A DNA stretch of 64,000 bases from Thalassia testudinum (Eukaryota; Streptophyta; Magnoliopsida; Alismatales; Hydrocharitaceae): positions 43,100,001 to 43,164,000 of the forward strand of contig JAZHRO010000050.1 of the NCBI GenBank assembly GCA_037157565.1, read 5' to 3'. The stretch's first letter is position 1. Each line of letters opens with the position of its first letter. Below are positions 19,307 to 31,215 of the stretch, one piece after another. Under the pieces are notes generated by a model. It was not told where the DNA came from, searched no databases, and saw only the letters and a list, made by a program, of their open reading frames with translations. The position numbers were made by a program, and so were the translations under genes.

Positions 19307-22009
19307 TGTTACGAGAAGGGCATCAGATGTAGTTTAAGACATCTGGGAAGTGGACCAGACGTCTGGTATGAAATTTTTTCAGCATACGGGTTTGCGTCTA
19401 CGCGCCTGCGCGCATAGACTGAACCCGCTGCCTTCATTTTTCTCTTTCTCTCCCTGCAGGCGTCGTTTTTCCTCCTTCTCTCTCCCCGCGGCTACCTTAT
19501 AAAAATGCTCCCCCTCTCCCTCACCCTCACTCCACCATCTTCTTCTCCTTCTCCCTGCCAGCGAGAGCGTGTGCGAGCGAGAGCAGCAGCAGCGGTTGTT
19601 GCGAGCGTGTGGGAAGGAGGGGTTGTTGCGAGAGGAAGTAGAAGCTCGACCGCGAGGGTATGAGCTTGCCGGGGCAGCTAGAGTTGGCCCGCCGGAGAGC
19701 AGCGGGCGTGGGGTGTCGCGGAGGAGCTGCTGCAGATCGGGCAGCAGGCGGACGCAGCGCCGCACGGCCGTGTGCTGCGGGAGGAGAGCGAGAAGGGTTC
19801 TGATTCGAGGAAAATTTCCCAGAATCAGACGTCTGGACTTACATCCAGATGACACATAAGACGTCTGGAGGAAGGTCCGGACGTCTGACAGGTACAATAT
19901 TTTCTCATCTTCTCCTTTTTACGCGTGTACGGCCATGCAGCCGTCCGCCGCGTTCTTCTGCACCCCTTCGTGATGAGAGCGAGTGTGTGTGTGTGCAAGA
20001 ATCGTTCGGGAGGGCGGTAGGGCTCGCCATCCCACACCGATCAGATGTCTGGACACAGTACTAGACGATGGAGAGGACCTCCAGAAGTCCGGGGTGACAA
20101 TCGGACGTCTGGAAACTATGTCCAGACGATCTAGCGGGCTTCTGGACATCTGAAGAACTGTGTAGAGCAAGGTATGGCATGATCGACCTTTTAAGACGTC
20201 TGGAAGAAGTTCCAGACATCTGATTTTGGGCAAACTCGTCATTTTTGACTCGTTTAGGGTCCGTTCAGAGTCCGTTTTTCGCGTTTCAAGTTTCATTCTT
20301 CCCAGATTTATTTCCTCTACCTATTTACAGTAATTGTATGCTGTTATGAGTAGTTCCTTGTCTATGATCCTTGTATTAGGACCCCGTTCTGTTGTGGCTT
20401 TGGGGGTTGCGGAGGCAAGCAGGATTGCCGACCACGCGCCCAGTGCTTCCGATTTTGCGGGTAGAGTGGCCCTTTAATTTAGTTATCAAAAATTTTACAT
20501 TTATGAAATAATTAATAGAGTCTAGGGCATTGCATGAACCCTAGGGCTGAAAAATTTGATTGAATGATAGATCTTAGGGTATTGCATGAATCCTAGGACT
20601 GGAAAACTAGATTGAATGATAGATCCTAGGGTATGGCATGAATCTTAGGACTGGAAAACTAGTTTAATATATACATTGCAGTCTTGGAAAAGTGGAAAGG
20701 AAACGATAATTGCCTGTAAATTGGTTAACAGCTGCCTGTTATGAATGGATAAATATGGTTGAGAAGATGAATTGTATGGATATAAAGCTGAAACGGTGAA
20801 ACCTAAATTGGCTGAGTTAAAAGAGCATGAATCCTACGGGGAATTAGGAGTAAAACTCCTGGAAAGTGAATGAAATAGAATTAGGGAAGTGAGCTGGCCC
20901 TTGAGTACGGAGTACCAAGGAGAGCAACTGTCCCCCTGTTTAGTGCAGAGCGGAGCTAGTCGCCCCAGGGAGCCGGGGTTAGGTCTGGCTACTTTGTGCT
21001 GACTTTTGGCCCTCATGTACACAGTACCGAGGAGAGCTACCAGTGTAAGGAGAGCTCTACCTACCCCACGGGCCCCGGGGTTCTGCTAGCCTTCCTACAT
21101 CGACTTGTTAGGCCCACTGGGCAAACCAGGGTAGTCAGGCGAGGGTGCACGGACTGTGGAGGGGCAAGACCCCTGTTTGGTTATTGTGGAGGGGCTGGAC
21201 CCCTGTTACTGGGAGGGCTTTGCCCTATACTGGTTTCGTGCTGTGCTTTGGGTGCACCCGTTAATGGAAACGACTGACTGCGTGCCAGTGCGGGTAGCTA
21301 CCCGTGCGTTTATCGTGCGTGCCGTAGTCACCGTTACGTCTGTTAGCGACCTTGGGGTGGTTGACTGAGGTAGGACCACCATCGGGGACTCTCCCGGCCA
21401 GGAGAGCACCACGTGTTACTTCTACTTTTCAGAAAAGACTGCAATCAAGATCGTTCCCACGAGGAACATTCAAGATCAAGAGAAGGATCTGAGAAATAAA
21501 TCAATAGTGAATAAATGGAAGAATATAAAGGAAGAAAGTAAAAATATAATAGCTACTGTCCATTCTACTGCTTCTTTTAGCTTTTTGTTGCCACTGTACT
21601 CAGCGTTTCGTTGACGTATCACCCTTGTTACTTTTCAGGACCAGGTGTTGAGCAGCCAGAGTAGGCGGCTGCAGAGGGCGCTGGGCCTAGTAGAGCCCAG
21701 TAGTGTCACTTGTAGTACCCACTGTATTTTTGTTTGCTATTGTTGTGAGTAGTTCTGTCCCCCCTGTACTCTCTTTATTTTAAGCTTCATGTTTATGTAT
21801 ATGTTTATTTCTCTACTGTTGTGGTAGTGTATACTGCAGTATTTATTTTCTCTACTGCTATATTTTGTTACTGCTAGGTATATACATGTTGAATGTGGTT
21901 TATTTTCCTGCTCTTTTGGTTACTTTCTCGTTGGATGACTGGGTCTTGGGGTTGGTCGAGTCGGTCCGATTCTCGTGTCTCGTAGGGATTCGGGAATCAG
22001 GTTGTTACA
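19307..22009 (+). repeat. Element B 3' LTR
   Basis: Starts TGTTACGAGAAGGGC and ends GTTGTTACA at 22009. It carries a TATA box at 19498-19505, GACGTC arrays at 19323-19372 and 19825-20226, the 52-bp tandem repeat at 20518-20668 and the conserved block at 21267-21303. Compared with the 5' copy it has a small insertion near 19743-19790 and scattered substitutions, many at CpG sites. Confidence 0.95.
19825..20226. promoter_or_regulatory. Array of AGACGTCTG-type palindromes in 3' LTR of B
   Basis: Collinear with 12113-12515. Several sites that are GACGTC in one LTR are GACATC or GATGTC in the other, the change expected from cytosine deamination at the central CpG. Confidence 0.65.
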
Positions 22010-22179
22010 GCGAAACTCGTAGAAACAAACAAATGCGTGGCTCTGGAATCGAAAAGAGTGTAGACGAGTCTGCCGGAAATAGTAACCATACCTGCCACTA
22101 CAGAGCCCGAAGCTCTGGCATCTTCGTGAGTTATGGCATTAACATGCCCTTCAGTCCTTGGTGCAGAAGAAACAACCAT
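22010..22179 (-). pseudogene. Protease N-terminal part of element A (split by B)
   Basis: Contains the protease start with ASGSVVAGM, ISGRLVYTLFDSRATH and LFVSTSFAV. The catalytic Asp-Ser-Gly reads Asp-Ser-Arg, a substitution expected to abolish activity. The reading frame passes into 11616-11083 when element B is skipped. 22010-22014 is the right-hand copy of the duplication made by B. Confidence 0.87.
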
Positions 22180-23438
22180 GCTCTGGGTCGAGCGGGAGAC
22201 AGCGGGCCGGTGCCCTCCTCGTGACTGCTGTCCTCCTCCTCTGGGCTGGAATCCGCGGTCGCCAGATCGGCCTCCAGTGCTTGGTGCTGGGAGCGTCGGC
22301 TGTGCTCCAGTCCTAGATGGACAATTCCTCCGTATGTGACCCGATTGGCCACACTGATAGCTGAGGGGTACGCGACTTCCCTCTATCTATTGTCCTTGCT
22401 GGTGATTGGGCGGGGGTCTGCTGCAGTCGGCTGATCCCTGTCAAGGACTCCCATAGGTCCCTGGTGGACCCACATAATGGGACGGTTCCCATGCTTGTGT
22501 CTGGTGCCTCCTCTCCTGGAGACCCTGTGAGTGCTCCTGTGGGTAGGGCCTCTTTCATCCTCCTCCATCAATATCTCATGCGGGCGGGTTGGTTTCCTCA
22601 TAGGTCATGGCATCCTCGACTACGTAGGAGAAGGTAGGCAGCTTCAGGGGCTTTACATACCCCCGGATGGTGGGTCGAAGACCCTCGGTGTATCTCCACA
22701 GGCGCTCCTCCTCGGTAGATGCGGCTGTCGGGGCGAAGTGTGACAGCTCCAGAAAACAGTACGGTACGCACTAACTGTCAATGCCCCTTGGCGGAGAGTG
22801 TGGAACTCCCGCCTCCTCTGATCCTGCCATGTTTGTGGGAAGTATTGCTCACTGAAGATCGCCACAAACCGATCCCAAGTCAGTTCTCCCTCCTCCTGTC
22901 CTCTGACCGCCTTCCACCACCTGTGGGCTGCACTCTCCAACTGATACATGGCGAAGGCCACACGGTATTCTACAGGAGGACAGAGGGTGTTGAAGATCAT
23001 CTCCATTTGTTCCAGCCAATCTTCTGCCTCAGATGGGCTTTCCTCCCCGTTGAAAGAGGGGGGCTTCCACTTCCTGAATTGGCTGAAGACCTCATGGTGT
23101 AGCCGCAGCAGAGGAAGGGGTGCACCTCCAGGCGAGGAAGACTCATGTCTCGAAGTGTCTGAAGGGGGCGGTAAAGGATTACCCCCTCCCCCTACTGCTC
23201 GTCCCGTGCTGTGGTAGCTTGCCTGCCCCACGGAGGATTCCCCCTCCGCATCCCCAGGAAGGGAAGGCTGAGGAGGAGGCTGATGGAGCTCCTCACGGAT
23301 AAGACTCCGGATCAGTTGGGCGAGGTCTGGGGCCTAGATGCCCGGGAGGAGAGGTGGAGCGGCTCTATCTTCGGCCATTGCTCGTCCTCCCCTGCGACCA
23401 CGTCTGCGGTCTACCTCAATAGCTCCCTGGCGAGGCAT
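22180..23438 (-). pseudogene. Gag of element A
   Basis: Start ATG is at 23438-23436 (MPRQGAIEVDRRRG), matching the N-termini of B and C. TAG at 23336-23334 replaces a Gln. The gag core (KWKPPSFNGEESPSEAEDW, FAMYQLESAAHRWW, FVAIFSEQYFPQTW) is open from 23231 to 22653, with a frameshift near 22765. The zinc knuckle at 22362-22321 reads Ser-Tyr-Gln-Cys...His...Cys, so the first zinc-binding Cys is lost. A homologue of every part is present in C at 41561-42865. Confidence 0.88.
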
Positions 23439-23604
23439 TTCCTACTCAAAGATAGAGGAGGAACGAGATTATTGGTGCTTGTTTGATGAAAGAGAAGACG
23501 TGAGACTTGGTTACAATAACCAAGGAAAAAAATTATGATGGCTATCTTAGTTACATGTACAAGTGTGGTGTTTCCTAGACTACTTGGTTCATTTCTCGAG
23601 ATGA

Positions 23605-23620
23605 CCTTGCTCTGATACCA
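23605..23620 (-). promoter_or_regulatory. Primer-binding site of element A (tRNA-iMet)
   Basis: On the minus strand TGGTATCAGAGCAAGG starts two bases after the 5' LTR. It is an exact match to the usual initiator-Met tRNA complement of plant LTR retrotransposons. Confidence 0.92.
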
Positions 23621-23622
23621 TC

Positions 23623-25936
23623 TGTCATGACTCGTTCTCAAATCCCTACAGGATCTGAGACTGGCTCGCTTTGGTTTATCCCAAGATCTAGTCGTCCAAC
23701 AAGAAATAACCAGGTAAACATTCAACAAACCACAATCACACAAGTACAGTAACTAAGCAAAAAGAAAGTTTCAACAGGTGGAAAGAGAACAGTGATATTA
23801 CAGCCATCACATCAAGGAGTACATGTAACAGAATACAACTATAAAACTCACTAGCAGGTAGTAGAACTAAAGCTAGGATCGACTAGGCCCAGCGTCCTCA
23901 GCAGCTGGTGGCTCGGGCTGCTCAAATCCCTGACCTGTACAGAATATAATTGATTGGAGTCAGCTAAAGCTGAGTAGAGTGGTGTCTAAGAAGTAACATG
24001 CATTAAGATAAAGTTTTCCATTTTCTAATTATATTATACATATGGGTGCGTATAAATCTCTAATTAGGATTTGTTAATCAATCATCTGGTTCTCTATAGG
24101 AACGATTTTGCTTGCAGCTTCCCGTGATATAGGATGCCCACATGGCACTCTCCTGGCCGGGGGACTCCCACCGTGGTAGTCTTATACTCGGTTTACTACC
24201 TCGAGGTCACGGTCGTGACGTAGCGGTGACTACGTCACACGTGATAAGCGCGCGGGTAGCTACCTCGCACTGGCACGCGGTCAGTCATTTCCGCTAGCGG
24301 GTACGCCTCAATGTACAGTGCGGAACAGTGTAGGGCCTTGCCCTCTCATAACAGAACAGGGGCGTTGCCCCTCAGGGGTCTTGCCCCTCCTCAGTCCGCG
24401 TACCCTCGTCTGACTACCCCGGTTTGCCCAATGGGATGACGAGAGTTTGTGTAGGGTGGCCATACCTAGTCCCGGGCCCCCTGGGGCGGATAGGTCCCCC
24501 CTACACTAAGTATCTCACCTCGGTACCACGTACACGAGGGACAGTAAGAGTCGTCGTAGAGTGGCCAAACCTACCTCGGGTCCCAACCCAAGGGCGGTAA
24601 GCTCCCCTCTACACTACAAGGGATAGTTGCTCTCTTCGGTACCAAGTACATGATGGTCAGCTTTACCTCCCTTATCAGTTGTCCATAGGCAGCAAAATCC
24701 CAAAACCATCTGGTTCTTTGAGGTACGGTGTTCTTGTTTACATTCCCCGTGGGGTTCGTATAGGAATTTCTTTATCACATCCGGGTTGAAATGTTCGAAA
24801 CAATAGTTCAATTTCCATTTTATTACAATTGGGGTCCATTTTAGCTAAAAACAGGTAGCTCTTTATTACTCAATTATTCATATGCAGTTTCTTCTAATCC
24901 TAGTGTTCATGCCAAGACCTAGGGTTCAAGAATCTATTCTCGAATATATGTTTATTCCTTCCTAGGGTTCATCTCAAGTCCTAGGATTACTTACTCGCTT
25001 GTATTAAATTTGAGATTTAAGGTTGTAACCACTCTACCTAGGTAACCGGGTGGAATGGGGGCTCGTACAGTGGCTCCTGATGTCTCCACAGGTCCCGTAC
25101 ACCCGACGGACTGGAGACCTAAAACATGGATTGATGGGCCAAAAGGTTCAGAAAGATATAAACGAGGTATCATTATACAGAGAAACTCGTATGGGAAACA
25201 GAGACGGTTCATTTGCGAGAAAACGATAGTAATAGGGCCTTACACAGCCCAAAACATGCTATCAGATGGAAATCAGACGTCTGGGAAAGGTCCCAGACAT
25301 CTTAAAACAATTCTTAGGGATACCTCTCTTGGTGTTCCGCTATCAAACGTCTAGAACTCAATGTTGATGTCCAAGGACTTTGTCAGACGTCTGGGGGTGC
25401 TCCCGGACGTCTGAAACTACCTCAGCTACGCTCCCGCCCTCTGACACATACGTACGCTGTCAGGACTTGTCAGAGAGGAAAAGTACGGAAAGTAGATCTC
25501 TACAAGACGTCTTTCCCTACCTTCGGACGTCCGGTAAGATGTCTGGGTGTCTCTCCGGCCGTCTGATTCCGCGAAAAAATGACTTCTGAGGAACCGCTTT
25601 GGCTCTCCTTGCCTGCAGGTGCTGCAACAGAACGGTGCTGCACCCTCCGCTCTCACGCTTCCTTTCGCTTGGGTGTTCCGCTCTCACTCTACTCTTGGCT
25701 ATGGGGTGGCGACGAAGAGGAGGGGGGAAGAGGTATATAACGGGAGAGGAGGTGAGGGGAACGGAGAGGCGAGCTTCGGAGTGGAGTGGCATCGCAGGAG
25801 AAGGCATGGTGAGGTGCGTTGAGGCGCGGAGAGGGAGGAAGCATGGCGCTTGTACGCTACATGCTAAAAGCATTTCCAGACGTCTGGTGAACATCCCAGA
25901 TGTCTTAAATGGCCAAAGGGGTGGTGGGTCGTTTCA
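23623..25936 (-). repeat. Element A 5' LTR
   Basis: On the minus strand it starts TGAAACGACCCACC at 25936 and ends GAGTCATGACA at 23623. The TATA box is at 25734-25739, the GACGTC array at 25264-25566 plus sites near 25878, and the conserved block at 24251-24293. It differs from the 3' LTR by scattered substitutions and small indels. Confidence 0.93.
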
Positions 25937-25941
25937 CAAAG
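25937..25941. repeat. Target-site duplication, right copy (element A)
   Basis: CAAAG, identical to 5896-5900, touching the LTR end. Confidence 0.9.
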
Positions 25942-26554
25942 GAAGTGGAAACTCAAAAAAATAGAGTTATGTATTAGAGAAACACATCCAATTCCGTAGA
26001 CAGAGGCTGTCTAAACCATATATCCAAAACACATACTTAAAAGTACCCATTTGAGTAACAACAATGCTTCTCCTTCATTTGCCTCCTCCTCCTCCTCGTT
26101 GTTGTTCTTGTTCAAGCTATAATCTAAACTTTGTTGGTCCTTCTGGTAGGCATAGTGCAATTGCTGCTCCTTGGAACACATTATGTCGACATCAAGCTTG
26201 AGGTTGACTTCGAGCTTCATGGGCGCATCCTCATCGATCCTCCACATGTCAATCCTATGGGTTTGGAGGAAGAGGCATTAAAGGGGAATCCAAGTCAAAT
26301 ATTGATAGTGATGGTACAAGACAATGATAGCGAGGGATGAGAATGGGTTGGTGGGAACCCAAGAGGGTGCCATTTTGAATGAGATCAGAAGAGTCAAGAG
26401 AGAGAGAAACTGTGAAGAACCCTCTTTTAGTATAGAGTAATAGATAGATAGAGGAGCAGGGAAGAGAGAGAGAAAGAGAGAATGAGGATGGATTGGGTTG
26501 GTGGGGTGAGATGCAAGGATGAGGGCTCTTGCACCTCATTTTAGTGTTTGTGTG

Positions 26555-26594
<40 letters not shown>

Positions 26595-26840
26595 AGCAAC
26601 AAACTTGTAAACAACATATGGAGAGCATTAGAGGTATGTACAAGGCCATAGCTTGGTTGTGAGGACAAATGCAAATCTAAAGGCAATATGATAGTCCTTG
26701 GGTGCTAAAATAAAGGACATGGTGGAATGCTTGAGCATGACAAAAAAGTTGAAGATGAGCTATGTTGAAGGGTTCGTACCTTGGGTTGTAAATCACAAAC
26801 AAGATGAAAGTTGATAGTAGCAAGCATATGTGAATAACTA
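25942..26840. other. Non-coding, GT microsatellite
   Basis: No recognisable gene. It holds GA-rich stretches (26390-26500) and a long GT run. It lies between element A and the hAT-like element. Confidence 0.45.
26545..26594. repeat. (GT)n microsatellite
   Basis: Nearly pure TG dinucleotides over about 50 bp, with one TT interruption near 26570. Alternating purine-pyrimidine. Confidence 0.9.
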
Positions 26841-27876
26841 GGGGTGTAGATGGGTCAGGTTAGGACTCAACCCAAATCTAACCTACGGTTTGCAGGTTAG
26901 AATTTTTCCAACCCAACTCAACCTATTACACTATCAAACCCAACCCAACCCATAAAATTGGGTCGGGTTAGGTCGGGTTGAGTGAGTTGTTGATTACTTA
27001 AAGTTTATGTTTATCTCTTACATGCTTCACATGTATTTCATACTTAATAAGAACAAAATTTGAACTTATAAACAAATTTTATGTTATAAAAAAGAGAATA
27101 AAATAGATAAAAATAAAACAATAAAGATAGATCTAAAAGTAATGAGAGAAGATAAAAATATGCTTAATAATAAACTTGATATAAAGGTGCATATAAAAGC
27201 TCATGTCAGTACCAATAATCGACAACAAGTATAGAGGAGGTACATTGGTGGTGGTGGTGGGATCCTTGTGCGAAAGAAGAGAGGAGATGTGGATCATTTG
27301 ATGGTGGTGGTGGGTCCTTACAAGAAGGAAGAAAGGAGAGGTGAGTTGTCAAGGACTCAAATGGAGGTGGGGGGCTAATGAGATAGGGTTGAGAGCTGCC
27401 TGAAAAAGTACAAGGTGTTGCTGCCATCGAGGAGAAGAGAGTGCACCACCTATAGCTTGGAGTTATTAAGAGGCAGTACTTGGACTAGAGCTTAGAGGTG
27501 AGATGAGGGCATAGGGTGCCACCTAGCTAAAGCCGATGGGGATAACTATGGAAGAGATGAGGGTTCAATGAAGCTTGAGAATTGAGAATTTAGGATATAG
27601 GAGTGAGGAGATGTTGAGACTCAAGATGAGATTCCAAATTTCTATCTGTAACTTGGTGCCTGGTATATATTATATAGATATAATTATATATATGTATATA
27701 TATACATACAATATAGTGTATATATTATATATTATATATATACATATAATATATATGCATGCATAAATTGGGTTGTATCAGGTTATGGGTTAGGTTGGGT
27801 TGATTAAACCTCAACCCTAGCCCAACCACTTTTCTATCGGGTTGGGTTTGGGTTGAACCCGACCTATGTCCACCCC
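26841..27876. mobile_element. Putative non-autonomous hAT-like element
   Basis: The left end GGGGTGTAGATGGGTCAGG and right end ACCCGACCTATGTCCACCCC are imperfect inverted repeats. Inside both ends are dense subterminal GGGTTGGGTT and AACCCAACCC repeats, typical of hAT-related short elements in plants. The interior is AT-rich with a TA-rich microsatellite (about 27660-27770) and has no transposase. An eight-base duplication at the ends (AATAACTA against AACCAACC) is poor, so exact termini and family remain uncertain. Further GGTTGGGTT debris follows to about 27950. Confidence 0.55.
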
Positions 27877-28229
27877 AACCAACCACTTTTCTATCAGGTT
27901 GAACTCCAGCCCAACAACTTTTCTATTGGTTAGGTTGGGTTCGGGCTTAATAACAATCTCTTCTTTTAAAAGGAAAAGTAGATATTAATGTTTTAAGATG
28001 CTCTAGACAATCCATATGAAATGGATTGGTGAGATTCTAACTTGTTTATAGTAGATTATGTAGTTGATGTAGCTTAGTAATAGTAAGGATGGTTTCTATG
28101 TATCAATGTATGGAGTATTGATGATGGCCACTTAATTATAGTGGCAAATCTATGATGAAATAAACTCCTTGGATGGGTAAGGATAGATGGAGCACTTGTT
28201 AGATAAAATAAACTCCCTGGATGGGAGTC
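27877..28229. other. Non-coding flank
   Basis: Contains more subterminal GGTTGGG-type repeats (to about 27950), then AT-rich sequence with no recognised feature before the protease-like start of element E. Confidence 0.35.
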
Positions 28230-29420
28230 TACCACTATTACATTAGTTTGGTTAGCCAATGGGAGTAAGTCTCTTGTCATATCCATTGGAACTGTGGAGT
28301 TTTCTCCTATATTACAACTATATGATGTTTATTTTGCTTTAGAGTTTTCCCTTTTTTATCTATCAATTAGATTTGTAAAAATTAAAGTGTTGCACTATTT
28401 TCAATAACGAGCATTGTTATTTTTAGAACATTGGGACCAAGCGAATGATTAGTGGGGGCTTTGAGTGAGGTGGGTTGTACTACCTTGACCTTTCATTTTT
28501 CTTTGCTAGTGCGGCATCAATCTCTTTTGACCCTCTTCTATGGCACTTTCAATTTGGTCATCTTTCTATATTGAAACTAAGGCAAATGTTCCTTGATCTT
28601 CCCTCCACGATGTTCGACTATGAGACATGCTAGCTTGGGAAACATCATTATTGTTCATTCTTGCCTCATTTGGAGTGTCAAAGTTAGGGTGTTCTTGACC
28701 TTGTCCATTATGATGTTTGGGGTCCTTGTCCTATGTGTACTTGTTTTGGTCATTTTTGCTATCTCTGTTGACGATTTTAGTCATGTGGTTTGGGTTTTTA
28801 TTATGAAAGACACGTTTGAACTATTTTCTATAATAAAGAAGTTTTTCTTTGAAGTGTAGAATGTTTACTCCACAAAAATAAAATATTTCAGATCTGATAA
28901 TGCCCTCTATTCAACCTTCTCTTTGGTCCTTTCTTGAGGACAACTAGACCATCCACTAGACCTGCTGTCCCTACACCTCTCAAAATAATGGGGTTGCAAA
29001 GAGAAAGAGTCGTCACATTCTTGACATTACTCAACACTCCTTATATCTATGGCTGCTCCAAAAGCATTCTAGAGGGATCTGATTTTAACTATCATTTATT
29101 TCCTATAATGTGTGCCATCCTTTGTACTTGGGGGTGGCACACCATTTCAATTGCTTCATTCGGACAAGAACTTGTTTCCATTGCCTCTATGCATGTTTGG
29201 GTGTTTTTGTTTTTTCCACAATTTTAATAGTGATAAATTATCTCCTCGGGCTATTAAATGTGTCTTTTGGGATATTCTTGCACCTAGAAGGTGTATAGAG
29301 GTTATTACCAAGTTGTTCTACAATATCATACCAATGTCAATGTTACCTTATTTGGGAAGGTTTCCTATTTCTTAAATGAAGGTTGTGCCATCGAGTTCCA
29401 TTCCCAAGTATACCAATGAC
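28230..29420 (+). pseudogene. Protease and integrase remnants of element E
   Basis: LANGSKSLVISIGTVEFSP is typical of the copia protease region. A pre-integrase segment with LLWHFQFGHLSILKLRQM follows, then an integrase stretch with DDFSHVVWVFIMKD and LFSIIKKFF. The later conserved block LSPRAIKCVFW (around 29230) is the copia integrase C-terminal signature. Frames change several times and stops are frequent. Catalytic residues cannot all be placed. Confidence 0.72.
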
Positions 29421-29689
29421 GGAAGACACCACCAAAAATTCCTTCTCCTATTCCTATTCTTATATCTCCTACAGATGACATCCCACCAAGCGTGATGCCT
29501 CATGCCGCATCTACTCTTGATGCTCCTACCCCACTGGTTGAGAGCTATACTAGGGATGATGATAGACCTATCACTCGGTGAAAGTCAACGAGATCTTGTA
29601 CTCTGCATCCTATTTCCATTTATACTTCTACTACCTATCTAAATTTTTTTGTGTGGCAACTCTCATAGGATTTATGCAATACTGTTGTC

Positions 29690-30470
29690 CCATGGAATTA
29701 TCATGAGTCCTCTTAGGATCCTAAATGGGTGGCCTCTACTGATGCAAAGATGGAGGCTCTTACCACCCATGACACATGGGATCTTGTGCCAGTACCTCCT
29801 GTGGCAATGATTGTTGATTGCAAGTTGGTTTACACTGTCAAATATAATGCATATGGAATTATTAATAGGTTTAAAGCTTGGTTGGTTGCAAAAGATTTCA
29901 CATAAACATATGGGGTGGACTATTGCGAGACATTCTCACTTCTTGCTTGAGTTAGCTCCATTCAAACAATTCTTTCTGTTTCTATCAATCAGGGTTGGCC
30001 TCTCTTCTAGTTAGATATCAAAATGCCTTTCTTTACGGTGGCTTACTTGAGGAAATTTATATAAGGCAACCTCTTGGTTATGAGGATGAGGGGGATTTTG
30101 TATTCAAGCTGAAGATGACAACCTGTAGCCTAAAATGGAGTTCCTGTGCATGGTTTGACAGGCTAAGAAAAAGTCATGAAGATTGGGTTTAAGTAGTCAA
30201 CCTCTAATCACTTTGTCTTTTTTAGAAGGACAACTGCTGGAATAGTGGTATTGGCTGTATATGTGGATGGGATGAGACTAATAGGAGATAATATAGCTGG
30301 GATTCAAGAAGACAAGGACTTTCTGTAGAAGACCTTTGTTACAAAGGGCCTTAGTGACTTGCATTATTTTTTAGGGATTGAGGTTATCAGAGACAAGAAT
30401 GGGATGACACTATCTTAGAGGAAATACACTAGAGATCTTGGAGGATGCAGGGGTTTTTGGCACTAAGCCT
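29690..30470 (+). pseudogene. Reverse transcriptase remnant of element E
   Basis: Visible copia RT pieces are KWVASTDAKMEAL, TWDLVPVPP, KLVYTVKYN, YGVDYCETF, NAFLYGGLLEEIYI and QPLGYEDEG. The catalytic motif at 30260-30271 reads YVDG, so one of the two catalytic Asp residues is lost. Next come DLHYFLGIEV and RKYTRDL. Stops and shifts interrupt throughout. Confidence 0.78.
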
Positions 30471-30639
30471 TTTGCTATTCCCATTGAGCAGAAGGGCAAA
30501 CATACTTATGTTAATGGTACGCTCTTCGAAGATGTTCACTGACACAAAAGCATCGTTGGAAAATTACTGTACTTGACCATCACTCGACTTGAGATCAGTT
30601 TGTAGTTAGCAGGGCTATTTAGTATACGGAGAGATCACG

Positions 30640-31200
30640 CTACAGTCATTAGCGTGATGTGTTTCTCATTTTGAAATATTTGAAGGGGGCTCTTGGCAAA
30701 GGATTATATTACAGGAAGAATGGACACCTAGAGTTGTGCTTCTACTCTGATGCTGATTATGTTGGGTCTACTGAGGATAGAATATCCACTATTGGATTTG
30801 CTATCTTCTTTGGAGGCAACTTGGTGTCCTAGAACAACAAGAAGCAAACTGTTATTGCTTGGTCCAGTGTAGAGGTAGAATATAGATCCATGAGACATAT
30901 TGCTTGTGAAGTGATGTGGATCACTTCTTGCTTGGTTGATCTTGGTTTCTCATCAAAGAGTTCTACACCTATGTTCTGTGATTACAAATGTACCACCTAT
31001 CTACCTTCTAATCCCATATTCTATGAGAGGACAAAGTATATAGAGGTGGATTGTTGCTTTATAAAAAATGCGGTTATGGAAAGAAAAATAGCAACACCGT
31101 ATATATCATCTAAGCTTCAACTATATATTTACAAAGGCGCTTCCAAGAAAGCAGCACTCCTACTTATGTGGCAACATGGGATTGAAGGACATGTATGCTC
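30640..31200 (+). pseudogene. RNase H remnant of element E
   Basis: The copia C-terminal pol block is clear: LKYLKGALGKGLYY, YSDADYVGSTEDRIST, IAWSSVEVEYRSM, CDYKCTTYL, NPIFYERTKYIEVDC. It carries few stops (one TAG after the GGNLVS segment). A decayed 'QLADIFTK'-type end follows in another frame before the LTR. Confidence 0.8.
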
Positions 31201-31215
31201 TAGCTTGATGGGAAG

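Larger units (their letters stand above)
11617..22009 (+). mobile_element. Element B: Tekay-like Ty3/gypsy retrotransposon nested in A
   Basis: Full-length 10.4-kb element on the plus strand. The LTRs are 11617-14295 (2679 bp) and 19307-22009 (2703 bp), both starting TGTTACGAG and ending GTTACA. A tRNA-iMet-like primer site is at 14299-14314. Gag, protease, RT, RNase H, integrase and chromodomain follow in order, all broken by stops and at least three frameshifts. It is the same family as element C and a relative of host element A, but lies opposite to A. It is flanked by ACGAA/GCGAA. B must be younger than A. Confidence 0.95.
5901..25936 (-). mobile_element. Element A: Tekay-like Ty3/gypsy retrotransposon, interrupted by B
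   Basis: Complete but defective LTR retrotransposon on the minus strand. Two LTRs of about 2.3 kb (5901-8199 and 23623-25936) have TG...CA ends and are flanked by perfect CAAAG duplications. A tRNA-iMet-type primer site follows the 5' LTR. Gag, protease, RT, RNase H, integrase and a C-terminal chromodomain follow in that order on the minus strand, which is the arrangement of plant chromoviruses of the Tekay/Del lineage. Element B (11617-22009) is inserted in the protease coding region. Without B the element is about 9.6 kb. Pol is in one frame for its whole length and is broken only by substitution stops. Confidence 0.93.

Noticed and set aside
26860..27000. GGGTTGGGTT tracts as interstitial telomeric repeat
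   Set aside because: The plant telomere unit is TTTAGGG; the unit here is different and sits symmetrically at the two ends of a transposon-like segment.
28230..31200. Element E as an intact host kinase or transporter gene with introns
   Set aside because: The recognisable protein blocks are copia protease, integrase, RT and RNase H in the right order, and the breaks are stops and frameshifts without splice-site logic.
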